From: JAYPCI01 sp038124645
GTDB lineage: Bacteria; Pseudomonadota; Alphaproteobacteria; Pelagibacterales; Pelagibacteraceae
NCBI GenBank assembly: GCA_038124645.1
Contig: JAYPCI010000002.1
Span: forward strand, 1 to 64,000
Reading direction: 5' to 3'
Length of the DNA stretch: 64,000 bases
Of this stretch, positions 51,018 through 61,149 are shown piece by piece. How positions within the stretch are numbered: the first letter of the stretch is position 1; each line of letters starts with the position of its first letter. A program made the translations under genes and the position numbers. The notes below the pieces were generated by a model, which did no database searches, was not told the origin of the DNA, and saw nothing but the letters and a program-made list of their open reading frames with translations.

Positions 51018-51785
51018 CTATCTAAAGTATTTATTGATTATATCAATAAAATTTTTCTCTTTTCTGGATGCTCCGCCAATTAAGAAACCATCTATTTCAC
51101 TAATAATTTTTAAATCATTGATGTTTGAACTATCAACGGACCCACCATATAAAACTTTAATATTAGAAGTCTTCCCAAAAATTTCATTTAAGACTTCTTT
51201 GATATATTTGATTGTTTTAGTGAGTTCCTCGCTTGATGGTATCATGCCAGTTCCAATAGACCAGATTGGTTCATAAGCAACTATTAAACTATCTTCTATT
51301 TTATTGAACTCAGAATTTAAAACAGAAGTCAATTGTGATTTTAGAAAAGGAAAAGTATTACCTTTAACTTTCTCTTCTTTTGACTCTCCTATACAGAACG
51401 TCACTTGCATATCATTATTTAGAGCACTCTGTATTTTTTGTTTGAGCATTTCATTGGTGTCTCCTTCGGCACGATTATCTGAATGACCAACTAATACAAG
51501 ATCGCTGCCCACAGCTCTCAACATTTGAGCACTCACAGAGCCAGTATTAGAGCCAAAATTATCTTTATGATATAAATTTTGAGCGCCTATTTTAATTGTC
51601 TTATTTTTAAAAAAAGATGAGTAACTTTCAATAAGCGTGAAAGGCGGTGTTATATAAACTTTATACTTCGAATTAAACTTAGTATCCGCTTTAATAAAAT
51701 CATCAATTTGAGTTAAAATATTTTTAGACTCTGGGAGCCCAAACATTTTCCAATTTCCAATAAAATATTTAAAGTTATTTGCCAT
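51018..51785 (-). CDS. tpiA: Triosephosphate isomerase
   Basis: 255 aa. FIGNWKMFG at the N-terminus (Asn, Lys catalytic), LVLVGHSDNRAEG where most enzymes have GHSERR, IVAYEPIWSIGTGM with catalytic Glu, and VLYGGSVDSSN and IDGFLIGGAS. The GHSDNR loop is a noted alphaproteobacterial variant. Links dihydroxyacetone phosphate from GpsA to lower glycolysis. Confidence 0.96.
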   Translation of the reverse strand: MANNFKYFIGNWKMFGLPESKNILTQIDDFIKADTKFNSKYKVYITPPFTLIESYSSFFKNKTIKIGAQNLYHKDNFGSNTGSVSAQMLRAVGSDLVLVGHSDNRAEGDTNEMLKQKIQSALNNDMQVTFCIGESKEEKVKGNTFPFLKSQLTSVLNSEFNKIEDSLIVAYEPIWSIGTGMIPSSEELTKTIKYIKEVLNEIFGKTSNIKVLYGGSVDSSNINDLKIISEIDGFLIGGASRKEKNFIDIINKYFR

Positions 51786-51832
51786 TGATTGATTTTTGAA
51801 ATATAAATTATTTAATTCTATAGATTAAAACA

Positions 51833-53272
51833 ATGATCACAGCAACAAAAAAATTGATTGGTTCTTTGCTAGGAAAAATATTGATTATAATAATTATTTT
51901 ACCTTTTTTATTTTGGGGAATGGGAGATGTATTTAGAGGTGGAAATCAGAATATTTTAGTCAAAATAGATAATCAAAACATTAGTACTCAAGAATTTCTT
52001 AATTCTCTTAATCGAAGAAACATTGATCGAACACAAATTAAGAATGATAAAATTTTTAATGATCTGCTTTCAGAACTGATTACTTCCAAGATAGTTTCTC
52101 TTGAAATTGAAAATTTTGGCATAAAAATTTCTCCAAATGCCTTAAAAAACTTAATCTTGAATGATAAACAATTTAAAGACAACGATCAGTTTTCAAGGAC
52201 GAGTTACGAAAAGTTTTTAATTGAAAGTGGACTACAAGCAGCAACTTTTGAAAAGATTATTGCTGAACAAGAGAAAAAGAGACAATTGCTTGACAATCTA
52301 TCTGAGGGCCTTGTTGTACCAGATTTTTTAGTACAAACAGAATATAGAAAAGAAAATCAAACAAAAGAATTAGAATTTATTGATTTGAATGAAATTTATA
52401 ACAAATTTGTACTAGCTGAAAATGACAGAAAAGAATTGTTTGAAAAAAACAAAGATCTATTTTTAGAAGAATATAAAACAATCAATTATGCGGAACTTTC
52501 ACCTGTAAAAATTACTTCTAAAAATGAATATGATGAAGTTTTTTTTAAAAAGATAGAAGAGATAGAGAATAAATTATTTGATACTAATCAAATTACTCAA
52601 ATAGTAAAAGATTTTAACTTAGATTTAAAAAAATTAACTCAAGTCAATGCTTCAAAAAAAGATGTTCAAGGAAATCAAATAGATTTAGATGATCAAATTT
52701 TTAAGAATATGTTTAATTTTAAAGAAAATGAGCCTGGTGTAACTAAAATAGGAGATAAATATTACTTAATTCAAATTAATAATGTTGAAAAAATAAATAA
52801 AAATTTAAATGATAAGGCGGTTGCTGCAGCAATCGATAGACAATTAAAACTTAAAAATATTCTTGAAGTAAATTCTGAAATCGTCGGTAAATTTTCAAAT
52901 GATCGCTTTAATGCAAAAAAATACACAGAATATGCTGTAGATAAAAATGTTAGAATTCAGAATACAATAATTAAAAATTTAAAAGATAATCAGTATTTTT
53001 CAGACGATATGATCAGGAGAGTGTTTTCATTTAAAAACAATGAGATTAACTTAATTACAAACAATGATTTTAGTAAAAGTTATTTAGTTAAGATAAATAA
53101 TACTGTTTTTAATAATTTAAGTGAGAATTCAGATAAATATGATGAGTTTAAAGTAAAAGCTTTAATTAGTTTATCTCAAGAAATATATAAATCATATGAT
53201 TTGGGAGTAAATAAGAAGTACGATATTGAAATAAATGATAGAGTCATTCAAAGATTTAAAAACTCGTTGTAA
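51833..53272 (+). CDS. PpiD/SurA-N-like membrane-anchored foldase
   Basis: 479 aa. N-terminal anchor helix (LGKILIIIIILPFLFWGMGDVF, about 15-36), then ILVKIDNQNISTQEFLNSLNRR, the SurA-N/PpiD start motif, and a chaperone domain of paired helices. A parvulin-type catalytic core is not clear; the central region (GNQIDLDDQIFKNMFNFKENEPGVTKIGDKYYLIQINNVE) looks like a degenerate PPIase fold. Located in the periplasm, on the inner membrane. It is first gene of a plus-strand run, and its stop overlaps trpE. Confidence 0.82.
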   Translation: MITATKKLIGSLLGKILIIIIILPFLFWGMGDVFRGGNQNILVKIDNQNISTQEFLNSLNRRNIDRTQIKNDKIFNDLLSELITSKIVSLEIENFGIKISPNALKNLILNDKQFKDNDQFSRTSYEKFLIESGLQAATFEKIIAEQEKKRQLLDNLSEGLVVPDFLVQTEYRKENQTKELEFIDLNEIYNKFVLAENDRKELFEKNKDLFLEEYKTINYAELSPVKITSKNEYDEVFFKKIEEIENKLFDTNQITQIVKDFNLDLKKLTQVNASKKDVQGNQIDLDDQIFKNMFNFKENEPGVTKIGDKYYLIQINNVEKINKNLNDKAVAAAIDRQLKLKNILEVNSEIVGKFSNDRFNAKKYTEYAVDKNVRIQNTIIKNLKDNQYFSDDMIRRVFSFKNNEINLITNNDFSKSYLVKINNTVFNNLSENSDKYDEFKVKALISLSQEIYKSYDLGVNKKYDIEINDRVIQRFKNSL

Positions 53273-54726
53273 TGATTTTAAGTACGAACTATAAGCAATT
53301 TAAAAAATCACTTAAAACCAAAAACCAAGTAATTTACACAGAATTAAAATGCAACAACTACTCTAAAATTGTTAATTTATTCAATTTTATTTTAGCAGAA
53401 AAAAACAGTTTTATTTTTGAGTCTGTTGAAAAAGGCACAATTAGATCAAGATATACGATTATTGGTTTAAATCCTGATAAAATTTGGAACTTTCATAAAA
53501 ATAAAGTTATAGAAACAGGAGCAAAAAATAAAATTTATAATAAAGTAAATACTTTAAATTTTATTAATAGGTTAATAAAAAATTTTAGTTTTAAAACCCC
53601 TAAAAGTATTCCTAATTTGTGTTCGATGTTGGTAGGTTATTTTTCTTATGATGTAATACGTTATATTGAAAAAATTCCAGATAAAAATAAAGATAATCTC
53701 AATATTCCTGACATTAGAGTTTTTAGACCTAATAATTTAATAATATATGATGATTTAAAAAAGAAGGTATTTTTTATTGAGAATATCTTTAAAGATCAAT
53801 CTGTGCATGATGCTTTCCAGCATTATGAAAATATCAAAAATAAATTTAAAATATATAATTTTTATTTAAATTTTAATTTGCCAAAAATATTTACTCGCCA
53901 AAAAAATACAAATAAAGTTAAATCTAATATAACTAAAAAAGAGTTTACAAAGATTGTTCTTAAAGCAAAAGAATATATAAAAAAAGGTGATATTTTTCAG
54001 GTTGTGTTAAGTCAAAGATTTGAGAGAAAAATTAATAAATATCCACTAGAAATTTACAATAATTTACGGGTACGCAACCCTTCGCCTTTTATGTTTTATT
54101 TTAATTTTGAAGATTTTAAAATAATTGGAAGCAGTCCTGAAATATTAGTTAGACTTCGTAATAATAATATCACTATTCGACCAATTGCAGGCACCAGACC
54201 TCGAGGAAAAAACAAGTTACAAGACCTCAAGCTTGAAAAAGAATTATTAAAAGATCAAAAAGAACTTGCTGAACATTTAATGCTTTTGGATCTTGGGCGG
54301 AATGATGTTGGCAAAATATCTAAGTCTAACAGTGTAAAGGTTACAGAAAAATTTATAATTGAACGATATTCGCATGTTATGCACATTGTTTCTAACGTCG
54401 AAGGTAAATTTAATAAAAAAGTTTCAAACTTTGAGGCTATGTTATCAGGGTTTCCAGCAGGAACAGTCAGCGGTGCTCCAAAAATCAGAGCGATGGAAAT
54501 CATTGATGAACTTGAAAAAAATAAAAGAAAACTTTACGCTGGATCTATTGGCTATTTTTCAGCTAATGGAGATTTTGATACCTGTATTGCTCTTAGAACA
54601 GCACTAATTAAAAATAAAAAAATATATGTTCAGGCTGGCGCTGGTATAGTTGCTGATAGTAATCCTGGGAAGGAATATTTAGAGACAATAAATAAAGCTA
54701 AGGCTTTATTAAGTGTAACTGATTAA
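53272..54726 (+). CDS. trpE: Anthranilate synthase component I
   Basis: 484 aa. Chorismate-utilising fold. VVLSQRFERKI, FKIIGSSPEILVRL, IRPIAGTRPRGKN, EHLMLLDLGRNDVGKIS, HVMHIVSNVEG, FPAGTVSGAPKIRAMEIIDELE and AGAGIVADSNPGKEYLET are all intact. A stand-alone subunit, not fused to TrpG. Overlaps the foldase gene by one base; trpG begins 1 base later. Confidence 0.96.
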   Translation: MILSTNYKQFKKSLKTKNQVIYTELKCNNYSKIVNLFNFILAEKNSFIFESVEKGTIRSRYTIIGLNPDKIWNFHKNKVIETGAKNKIYNKVNTLNFINRLIKNFSFKTPKSIPNLCSMLVGYFSYDVIRYIEKIPDKNKDNLNIPDIRVFRPNNLIIYDDLKKKVFFIENIFKDQSVHDAFQHYENIKNKFKIYNFYLNFNLPKIFTRQKNTNKVKSNITKKEFTKIVLKAKEYIKKGDIFQVVLSQRFERKINKYPLEIYNNLRVRNPSPFMFYFNFEDFKIIGSSPEILVRLRNNNITIRPIAGTRPRGKNKLQDLKLEKELLKDQKELAEHLMLLDLGRNDVGKISKSNSVKVTEKFIIERYSHVMHIVSNVEGKFNKKVSNFEAMLSGFPAGTVSGAPKIRAMEIIDELEKNKRKLYAGSIGYFSANGDFDTCIALRTALIKNKKIYVQAGAGIVADSNPGKEYLETINKAKALLSVTD

Positions 54727-54727
54727 T

Positions 54728-55294
54728 ATGAAAATACTTTTAATAGATAATTATGATAGTTTTACTTATAATCTTTATCATTATATCTCTAAATTTAAAA
54801 AAAATGTGGATGTTATCAGAAATGATAAAATAGACGGGAAAACTATCTTAAAAAAAAAATATAATAAAATTGTAATCTCCCCAGGACCTGGCAACCCAAA
54901 CCAAGCAGGTAATTGTTTAAAAATTGTAAAAGAAGTTTATAAAAAAATACCTATTTTAGGGGTTTGCTTAGGACATCAAATTATCGGACAAGTGTTTGGA
55001 GGCAAAATAATCCGCGCAAAAAATTTAATGCACGGTAAAACAAGCAAAATCAAACATAAAAAAAAAGGATTATTCAAAAATATCGAGGATAATTTTGAGG
55101 CAACTAGATATCATAGTTTGATTGTAGATCGTAAAAGTTTTCCAAAAGAGCTCATAATTACTGCAGAAACAAAAAATAAAACAATCATGGGTTTGATGCA
55201 TAAAAGCTATGATATACATGGCTTTCAATTTCATCCTGAAAGTATTAGTACAAAGGTAGGAATTAGATTAATAAAAAACTTTATAACTAGCTAA
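54728..55294 (+). CDS. trpG: Anthranilate synthase glutamine amidotransferase
   Basis: 188 aa class I amidotransferase. LIDNYDSFTYNL at the start, ISPGPGNPNQAG, catalytic Cys in ILGVCLGHQIIG and catalytic His-Glu in IHGFQFHPESIST. Supplies ammonia to TrpE; may also serve PabB. Second in trpEGDC. Confidence 0.96.
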   Translation: MKILLIDNYDSFTYNLYHYISKFKKNVDVIRNDKIDGKTILKKKYNKIVISPGPGNPNQAGNCLKIVKEVYKKIPILGVCLGHQIIGQVFGGKIIRAKNLMHGKTSKIKHKKKGLFKNIEDNFEATRYHSLIVDRKSFPKELIITAETKNKTIMGLMHKSYDIHGFQFHPESISTKVGIRLIKNFITS

Positions 55295-55295
55295 T

Positions 55296-56291
55296 ATGTC
55301 TAAAATTATTGAAAATTTAAAAAAAGGAAAAAATCTTTCTTTCGATGAAAGTAAAATACTCTTTAATGAACTCATGGAAGGTAAACACAATGAAAATTCT
55401 ATAATTGAGATACTAGAGTCATTCCTAAAAAAAGGTGAAACTAAAGATGAGTTAGCTGGAGGAATTCATGTTTTAAGAGATAAGGCAAACAAAGTGATGA
55501 CTGATGACACTACTATCGACACATGTGGAACTGGTGGAGATGGCCAGAATTCTTTAAACATTTCTACAGCAGCAGCAATTGTACTAGCTAGTATGGGTGT
55601 AAAAGTAGCTAAACATGGCAATAAAGCTGTATCATCAAATTGCGGTTCAGCTGATGTATTGGAAGCACTTAAAATTAGTATAAACCTTAGACCGCATGAA
55701 GTAGAGGAAAATATTAAAAAATTTAATTTTGCTTTCATGTTTGCTCCTAATTATCATTCCGCAATGAAATACGTGGGACCTGCTAGAAAAAAAATGGGAA
55801 AAAAAACAATCTTTAATTTAATTGGGCCTTTAAGTAGCCCTGCTCAAGTTAAAAGGCAAGTTGTTGGTGTATTTGATAGAAAATGGATGAAACCATTTGC
55901 TGAAGCATTAAAAGAAAATAATGTTGTGCACGCTTATATAGTTCATAGTGATGATGGCATGGATGAAATTTCACCTTTCGCTAAAACAAATATAATAGAA
56001 CTCAAAGATGGAAATATCGATCAGTTTATAGTTGATCCAAAAAAACTTGGTCTCAGTTCAACTAATATAGAAAATTTAAAAGGAAAAAATGCAGAATATA
56101 ATTCAAATAAAATAATTGAAATATATAAAGGTAAAACAAACGAATTTTCTGAAGCGGTTGCATTAAATACAGCGGCAGGATTAATTGTTTCAGGTAAAGA
56201 AAATGATTTTAAAGTAGCTTTTGATAAGGCGTCAAAACAATTAAGTTCTGGTAAAACTTTTGAACACTTAATAAAAATTCAATCAATTTAA
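55296..56291 (+). CDS. trpD: Anthranilate phosphoribosyltransferase
   Basis: 331 aa. The PRPP loop is DTCGTGGDGQNSLNISTAAA, then KHGNKAVSSNCGSADVLEALKI, FMFAPNYHSAMKYVGPARKKMGKKTIFNLIGPL and the DEIS motif GMDEISPF. Complete and in the standard order between trpG and trpC. Confidence 0.96.
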   Translation: MSKIIENLKKGKNLSFDESKILFNELMEGKHNENSIIEILESFLKKGETKDELAGGIHVLRDKANKVMTDDTTIDTCGTGGDGQNSLNISTAAAIVLASMGVKVAKHGNKAVSSNCGSADVLEALKISINLRPHEVEENIKKFNFAFMFAPNYHSAMKYVGPARKKMGKKTIFNLIGPLSSPAQVKRQVVGVFDRKWMKPFAEALKENNVVHAYIVHSDDGMDEISPFAKTNIIELKDGNIDQFIVDPKKLGLSSTNIENLKGKNAEYNSNKIIEIYKGKTNEFSEAVALNTAAGLIVSGKENDFKVAFDKASKQLSSGKTFEHLIKIQSI

Positions 56292-56293
56292 TA

Positions 56294-57082
56294 GTGAACA
56301 TTTTAAAAAAGATTATAGATGATAAGAAAAAGTCTTTAGACTTAATAAAAAAAAATAAAACTTTAAATTTCTTAGATAATAAAATTAAAAATCTTGATTG
56401 TTTTTATGATTTTAAAGATACATTAAAAAAAAATGAAAAGATTTCTTTAATTACTGAAATTAAAAAAGCAAGCCCCTCTGCTGGTGTTTTAGTTAATAAT
56501 TTTAAGCACTTAGATATAGCAAAAATGTATGTCGACAGTGGCGCTACTTGCCTATCGGTTTTAACAGAAGAAGAACATTTTTTAGGAAAATTTGAATATA
56601 TAGAAGATATTAAAAAAAATTATCAAATCCCTATTCTAGCAAAAGATTTCTTTATTGACCCTTATCAGGTCCCTTTATCAAAAAGTTTTGGATCAGATTG
56701 TATTTTGATTATTCTTGCTGCTCTAAATGGTAAGCAGGCTGACGAAATATATACGGAAGCCAAAAAATATAACTTATCTGTAATTGTTGAGGTTCATGAC
56801 GAAAAAGAAGCTGAAACAGCCTTAAAGTACGATGACGCTATTATTGGAATTAATAATAGAAACCTAAAAACACTAGAGGTTTCAATAAATAATACTATTT
56901 CAATTTTTGAGGTGGTTAAAAATCATAAGGGTCCCCTAATATCAGAGAGCGGTATTAAGAATGAAATTGATGCCAAATATATCTTTGAAAAAACCGGAAT
57001 TAAAAATTTCCTTATCGGTGAATCACTTTTAAAATCAGACAATCCTAAAGAATTAATTGGAAGATTTAATCAAATAAGCTAA
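56294..57082 (+). CDS. trpC: Indole-3-glycerol-phosphate synthase
   Basis: 262 aa, GTG start 2 bases after trpD. TIM-barrel with LITEIKKASPSAGVL, CLSVLTEEEHFLGKFEYI, ILAKDFFIDPYQV, IIGINNRNLKTLEV and LISESGIKN. Not fused to TrpF. In many alphaproteobacteria moaC and moeA follow trpC before lexA; here lexA follows directly. Confidence 0.96.
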   Translation: MNILKKIIDDKKKSLDLIKKNKTLNFLDNKIKNLDCFYDFKDTLKKNEKISLITEIKKASPSAGVLVNNFKHLDIAKMYVDSGATCLSVLTEEEHFLGKFEYIEDIKKNYQIPILAKDFFIDPYQVPLSKSFGSDCILIILAALNGKQADEIYTEAKKYNLSVIVEVHDEKEAETALKYDDAIIGINNRNLKTLEVSINNTISIFEVVKNHKGPLISESGIKNEIDAKYIFEKTGIKNFLIGESLLKSDNPKELIGRFNQIS

Positions 57083-57118
57083 TAAAATTAACCTTTATTT
57101 TAAGTTGTAATTTAAAAA

Positions 57119-57133
57119 GAACTTTTGTAGAAC
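57119..57133. promoter_or_regulatory. LexA (SOS) box upstream of lexA
   Basis: GAAC-N7-GAAC (spacer TTTTGTA) ending 22 bases before the lexA ATG. It is identical in pattern to the umuDC box and indicates autoregulation. It lies in the only sizeable spacer between trpC and lexA. Confidence 0.9.
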
Positions 57134-57155
57134 ATAAATGTACAAGGTTTGTTCT

Positions 57156-57830
57156 ATGCTTACAAAAAAACAAAAAAACTTATTATTATTTATTAATAAA
57201 AAAATTAGATCCTCAGGTGTTTCACCCTCATATGAGGAAATGAAGAATTCACTCAACTTAAAGTCGAAATCAGGAATTCACAGATTGATATCAGCTCTTG
57301 AAGAGAGAGGGTTTATAAAAAGACTAGCTCATAAAGCAAGAGCTTTAGAAGTTTTAAAATTGCCAGAAAGTGTAAGCGCTAATGATATATTTAATTCTTT
57401 TACACCAAGCATCATCAAAGGTGGTTTGGACAAAACTAAAGGAGAAACTGCTAAAGTTTCAGTATTAGGTTCAATTGCAGCGGGTACTCCTATTGAAGCT
57501 ATTCAAAATGAAATAGATACCGTTTCATTACCACCTGAGTTATCAAGTAAAGGTGAATTTTTTGGGTTAAAAGTAAAAGGAGACTCAATGATTGATGCGG
57601 GCATCAGTGATGGGGATACCGTAATCATTAAAAAAACAAGCCAAGTTGAAAATGGTCAAATCGCAGTGGCTCTTATTGATAACCAGGAAGCAACTTTAAA
57701 AAGAATCAGAAAAAAAGGTAATACAATTGCTCTTGAAAGTGCAAATAAAAATTATGAAACTAAATTCTATGCAGCTTCAAGAGTAAAATTTCAAGGAAAA
57801 CTAGTTTCTTTATATAGAAACTTTCACTAA
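57156..57830 (+). CDS. lexA: SOS repressor LexA
   Basis: 224 aa from the ATG at 57156 ([10 protein letters not shown], the usual alphaproteobacterial start); an in-frame ATG six codons earlier is less likely. Winged helix [34 protein letters not shown]. Autocleavage Ala109-Gly110 (SIAAGTPIE), nucleophile Ser144 ([10 protein letters not shown]) and Lys182. Repressor of the SOS regulon, including umuDC here. Confidence 0.96.
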   Translation: MLTKKQKNLLLFINKKIRSSGVSPSYEEMKNSLNLKSKSGIHRLISALEERGFIKRLAHKARALEVLKLPESVSANDIFNSFTPSIIKGGLDKTKGETAKVSVLGSIAAGTPIEAIQNEIDTVSLPPELSSKGEFFGLKVKGDSMIDAGISDGDTVIIKKTSQVENGQIAVALIDNQEATLKRIRKKGNTIALESANKNYETKFYAASRVKFQGKLVSLYRNFH

Positions 57831-57850
57831 AATAGTTTAATTATATTTCA

Positions 57851-59230
57851 ATGTCTTTCAAATGTAGGTTCGCACCCTCACCCACTGGGCCATTGCATAT
57901 TGGTGGTGTACGAACTGCATTATTCAATTGGTTATTAGCCAAAAAAAATAAAGGTAAATTTTTTTTACGTATAGAAGATACCGATAAAGAAAGGTCAGAA
58001 GAAAGATATAAAGAACAAATCATAAAATCTCTTGAGTGGTTAGGTTTAACTTATGATGATAAAGTTTTTATTCAATCAAAAAATATTAACAAACATCAGG
58101 AAATCGCCAAAACTTTATTAAAAACTGGATTTGCTTATTATTGTAATTGTTCAACTGAAGAATTAGAACAACACAAAAAAGACTGTATTAAAAAAGGATT
58201 GCCCTATACTTACAGTAGAAAATGCAGAGAGTTAAATATTAACAAAAATGAAAAATCAGTTTTAAGATTTAAAAGTAATATCACAGGAAATTCAACAATA
58301 GAAGATTTAGTCCAAGGCAAAATTATAATTGAGAATTCAACTGTAGAAGATTTTGTTATTTTAAGAAATGATGAAACTCCTACTTATCAACTTTCTGCTG
58401 CAGTTGATGATCATGAGATGCAAATAACACACATTATCAGAGGAGATGATCATAAAATTAATTCATTTAAACAAAAGCAAATCCACGAAGCTATGAAATG
58501 GCAAACGCCATCTTTTGCTCATGTTCCACTAATTCATAGTTTTGAAGGAAAAAAAATGTCAAAACGTGATAAAGCAGCAACTATAGATGAGTATATTGAA
58601 ATGGGTATAATACCAGATGCTCTTAGAAATTATTTATTAAGATTAGGTTGGTCATACAAAGATAAAGAAATTTTTAGTCTAGAAGAGAGTATAAACTTAT
58701 TCAATTTTGATGGCATTGGTAAATCTCCTTCAAAGTTCGATTTAACAAGAGTTTTGTCCATTAATGAAACATATATTAAAAACACTAGTGAAGATGTTCT
58801 CTTTAAATATTTAAATGATTATATAAAATTATTTAAAAAAGATTATAAATTAGACAAATTAAAAAGCATTGAGGTCTCTTTATATTTTTTAAAAAATAAA
58901 GCAAAGACACTAAATGATATTTATAATAACGCTTTATATCTTCTAAAAGAAACCTTGGACTATAAAAAAGAAGATATTGAATTAATTAGCAAAGGAAAAA
59001 AAATAATAAATAATTTTATAGATCAATTCAGTAAGTCTAAAGATATAAATAAAGATACTCTTAAAGTAATTATAGAAAAAATTATTACAGAGAATAAAAT
59101 AGATTTTAAAACTGTGGGTCAACCACTAAGAATAGCTTTAACAGGATCGAAATTTGGTCCAGGTATCTATGATATTTTGCTTTCTCTAGAAAAGTCTGAA
59201 GTTATAAAAAGACTAGATAAATTTAAGTAA
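57851..59230 (+). CDS. gltX: Glutamyl-tRNA synthetase
   Basis: 459 aa class I synthetase. HIGH-type motif in FAPSPTGPLHIGGVRTALFNWLLA, RIEDTDKERS, YQLSAAVDDHEMQITHIIRGDDH and KMSK in FEGKKMSKRDKAA. A zinc-like CNCSTEELEQHKKDC region is present. Ends overlap the convergent lpxB by 18 bases. Confidence 0.96.
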   Translation: MSFKCRFAPSPTGPLHIGGVRTALFNWLLAKKNKGKFFLRIEDTDKERSEERYKEQIIKSLEWLGLTYDDKVFIQSKNINKHQEIAKTLLKTGFAYYCNCSTEELEQHKKDCIKKGLPYTYSRKCRELNINKNEKSVLRFKSNITGNSTIEDLVQGKIIIENSTVEDFVILRNDETPTYQLSAAVDDHEMQITHIIRGDDHKINSFKQKQIHEAMKWQTPSFAHVPLIHSFEGKKMSKRDKAATIDEYIEMGIIPDALRNYLLRLGWSYKDKEIFSLEESINLFNFDGIGKSPSKFDLTRVLSINETYIKNTSEDVLFKYLNDYIKLFKKDYKLDKLKSIEVSLYFLKNKAKTLNDIYNNALYLLKETLDYKKEDIELISKGKKIINNFIDQFSKSKDINKDTLKVIIEKIITENKIDFKTVGQPLRIALTGSKFGPGIYDILLSLEKSEVIKRLDKFK

Positions 59231-60349
59231 CTCTTCACAAACATTTAATGATGAAGATTGATTGTTTTTAGTAAAGTTTTTAAGTTGATCTTGAACTTTC
59301 AAGACCTGTAATTTTATCTTATCTGGATTATTTAAATAATCACTTACAACTTCAAATATTTTTTGAGAATTACAGTTAGATTGGATAAGTTCTGGAATAA
59401 TCTCATCTTCAGCTGCAATATTTATAATATTTGCATATTTTACTTTAACTAAAAGTTTTACAATAAAATAATTTAATAAACCCATTTTATAAATAACTAC
59501 TGACGGAATTTTTTCTTTTGCAATTTCTAAAGATACCGTGCCTGATTTGTTAATTGCAAAAATAGACTTTTTTAGAATATATTTTTTAATCTTAGGGTCG
59601 CTAATAACCTCACAATTTTTTAAATCATTTACTGATTTAATTTTGTCTACTATTTGTGTTCTAGTATTTGAAGTTGCATGAAAGACAAATTTAAAATCTG
59701 AATATCTTTCATTCATGCATTTTATAAAATCTACTAATACCGGTAATAAGAATTTAAGTTCGGTTTGTCTGCTACCTGGAAAAATCGAGATGAGTGCTTG
59801 ATTTTTACCAAGCACTGAAGTCATTGAAATTTTTTCTTCTGCAGTATTATCTAAAAGTGGATGTCCCACAAAATTATAATTAACTTTATATTTACTAAAA
59901 TACTTTTCTTCAAATTTAAATAATAAAAGCAAACGATCAACTATCTTACCAATTTTTTTTGCTCTCTTTTCTCGCCAGACCCAAACTTGAGGAGCTACCA
60001 GATGCACAACTTTAATATTTGGATTTTTTCTTTTTACTTTACCTGCTACTCTTAATGTAAAATCCGGACTATCAACTGAAAATAATATATCAGGTTGAAA
60101 TTTTAAAATGGCAGCAACCGTTCTATTAATAGTTTTATTAATTTTAAATATATTTAAAAAAACATCAGTAAAACCAATATAGGTAATCTCTTTTAAATCA
60201 TAAATAGATTTAATTCCTAGTGCTTTTAATTTTTCGCCTCCCACACAAAGATATTCAATATCTTTTCTGTTGTTTTTAAGTTTTGATATTGCAGAAGATG
60301 CTAAAGCATCGCCGGAGTCTTCGCCCGTTAAAACAAATATTTTCTTCAT
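59213..60349 (-). CDS. lpxB: Lipid-A-disaccharide synthase
   Basis: 378 aa GT-B-like glycosyltransferase. FVLTGEDSGDALASSAIS at the start, YLCVGGEKLKALG, IDSPDFTLRVAGKVK-type segment (SVDSPDFTLRVA), VAPQVWVWREKRAKKI and ISIFPGSRQTEL. Joins UDP-diacylglucosamine and lipid X. The last gene of bamA-ompH-lpxD-fabZ-lpxA-lpxI-lpxB. Overlaps lpxI by 4 bases. Confidence 0.95.
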   Translation of the reverse strand: MKKIFVLTGEDSGDALASSAISKLKNNRKDIEYLCVGGEKLKALGIKSIYDLKEITYIGFTDVFLNIFKINKTINRTVAAILKFQPDILFSVDSPDFTLRVAGKVKRKNPNIKVVHLVAPQVWVWREKRAKKIGKIVDRLLLLFKFEEKYFSKYKVNYNFVGHPLLDNTAEEKISMTSVLGKNQALISIFPGSRQTELKFLLPVLVDFIKCMNERYSDFKFVFHATSNTRTQIVDKIKSVNDLKNCEVISDPKIKKYILKKSIFAINKSGTVSLEIAKEKIPSVVIYKMGLLNYFIVKLLVKVKYANIINIAAEDEIIPELIQSNCNSQKIFEVVSDYLNNPDKIKLQVLKVQDQLKNFTKNNQSSSLNVCEELLKFI

Positions 60350-61149
60350 ATCGCTTTAATAAAAATTTTATGTTTGTTTGCAAAATTGATACTTTTTATT
60401 TGATCTAAAAATATATTTTGTTTGGATTTAAGAACAATGCCTTTAATTTTTTTTAATTTGCAATATTTTAAAGTCTTGAAACCAATTGTTGGTAGATCAA
60501 TTCTTAAATCCTGTTTCGGTTTAGGCAATTTAATTAATATTGAATTTTCATGTTTGTTTTTAATTTTTTTTAACATCATTTCAGTTCCTGACTGACTCTC
60601 AGTTTGCAAAACTTTTTTATTTTTTACTATTATTGCTTGTACAAAAGAGTAAGGATTAGTTTTTTTTAGAAATTTTACACCATAGTTTATATCGATATTG
60701 TCAATTTTTTTTGGCTTAATTTTAGTGTGAACACCCTTTTTTAAGGTTAGATGTTTACTAAATTTGATTGAGTTTAATACTGAAATTTTTTTTGATTTTA
60801 AAATATTAATTATAGTTTTTAAAATTGCTGCATCTCCTCTCCTGGCTGCTTTGATTATTTTAGGCAAATAAATCAATCCTTTTAAGTCTAATTTAATATC
60901 CTTAATATTTGGTTTCTGAACTTTGCCAGCAAAAATAACTTGTTTGCAGTTATTGCTTTTTAAAAAATCTATAATTGATCCAAATTGTCCTATAAAAAAC
61001 TTTTTTGAATTTTTATCTTTTTTAAAAAATCGAGACTTTGTCAAATCAGCAATTTTGTATTTTAATTTTTTTTTTTTAATATCTTTTAAAATTAATTTGG
61101 GTAAATCTGTTTCGCCAAATATTAATCCAATCATTATTCTGGTGTACAA
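60346..61149 (-). CDS. lpxI: UDP-2,3-diacylglucosamine pyrophosphatase LpxI
   Basis: 267 aa. The LpxI family replaces LpxH in alphaproteobacteria, forming lipid X. FIGQFGSIIDFLKSNNCKQVIFAGKVQKPN, RRGDAAILKTIINIL and the C-terminal IDLPTIGFKTLKYCKLKKIKGIVL are characteristic. An alternative start four codons further in (MIGLIFG) fits the family start better. Overlaps lpxA by 16 bases with the longer start. Confidence 0.9.
   Translation of the reverse strand: MYTRIMIGLIFGETDLPKLILKDIKKKKLKYKIADLTKSRFFKKDKNSKKFFIGQFGSIIDFLKSNNCKQVIFAGKVQKPNIKDIKLDLKGLIYLPKIIKAARRGDAAILKTIINILKSKKISVLNSIKFSKHLTLKKGVHTKIKPKKIDNIDINYGVKFLKKTNPYSFVQAIIVKNKKVLQTESQSGTEMMLKKIKNKHENSILIKLPKPKQDLRIDLPTIGFKTLKYCKLKKIKGIVLKSKQNIFLDQIKSINFANKHKIFIKAI

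Noticed and set aside
51833..53272. Active parvulin isomerase
   Set aside because: SurA-N and anchor are clear but the parvulin catalytic core is not, so it was called PpiD-like without claiming activity.
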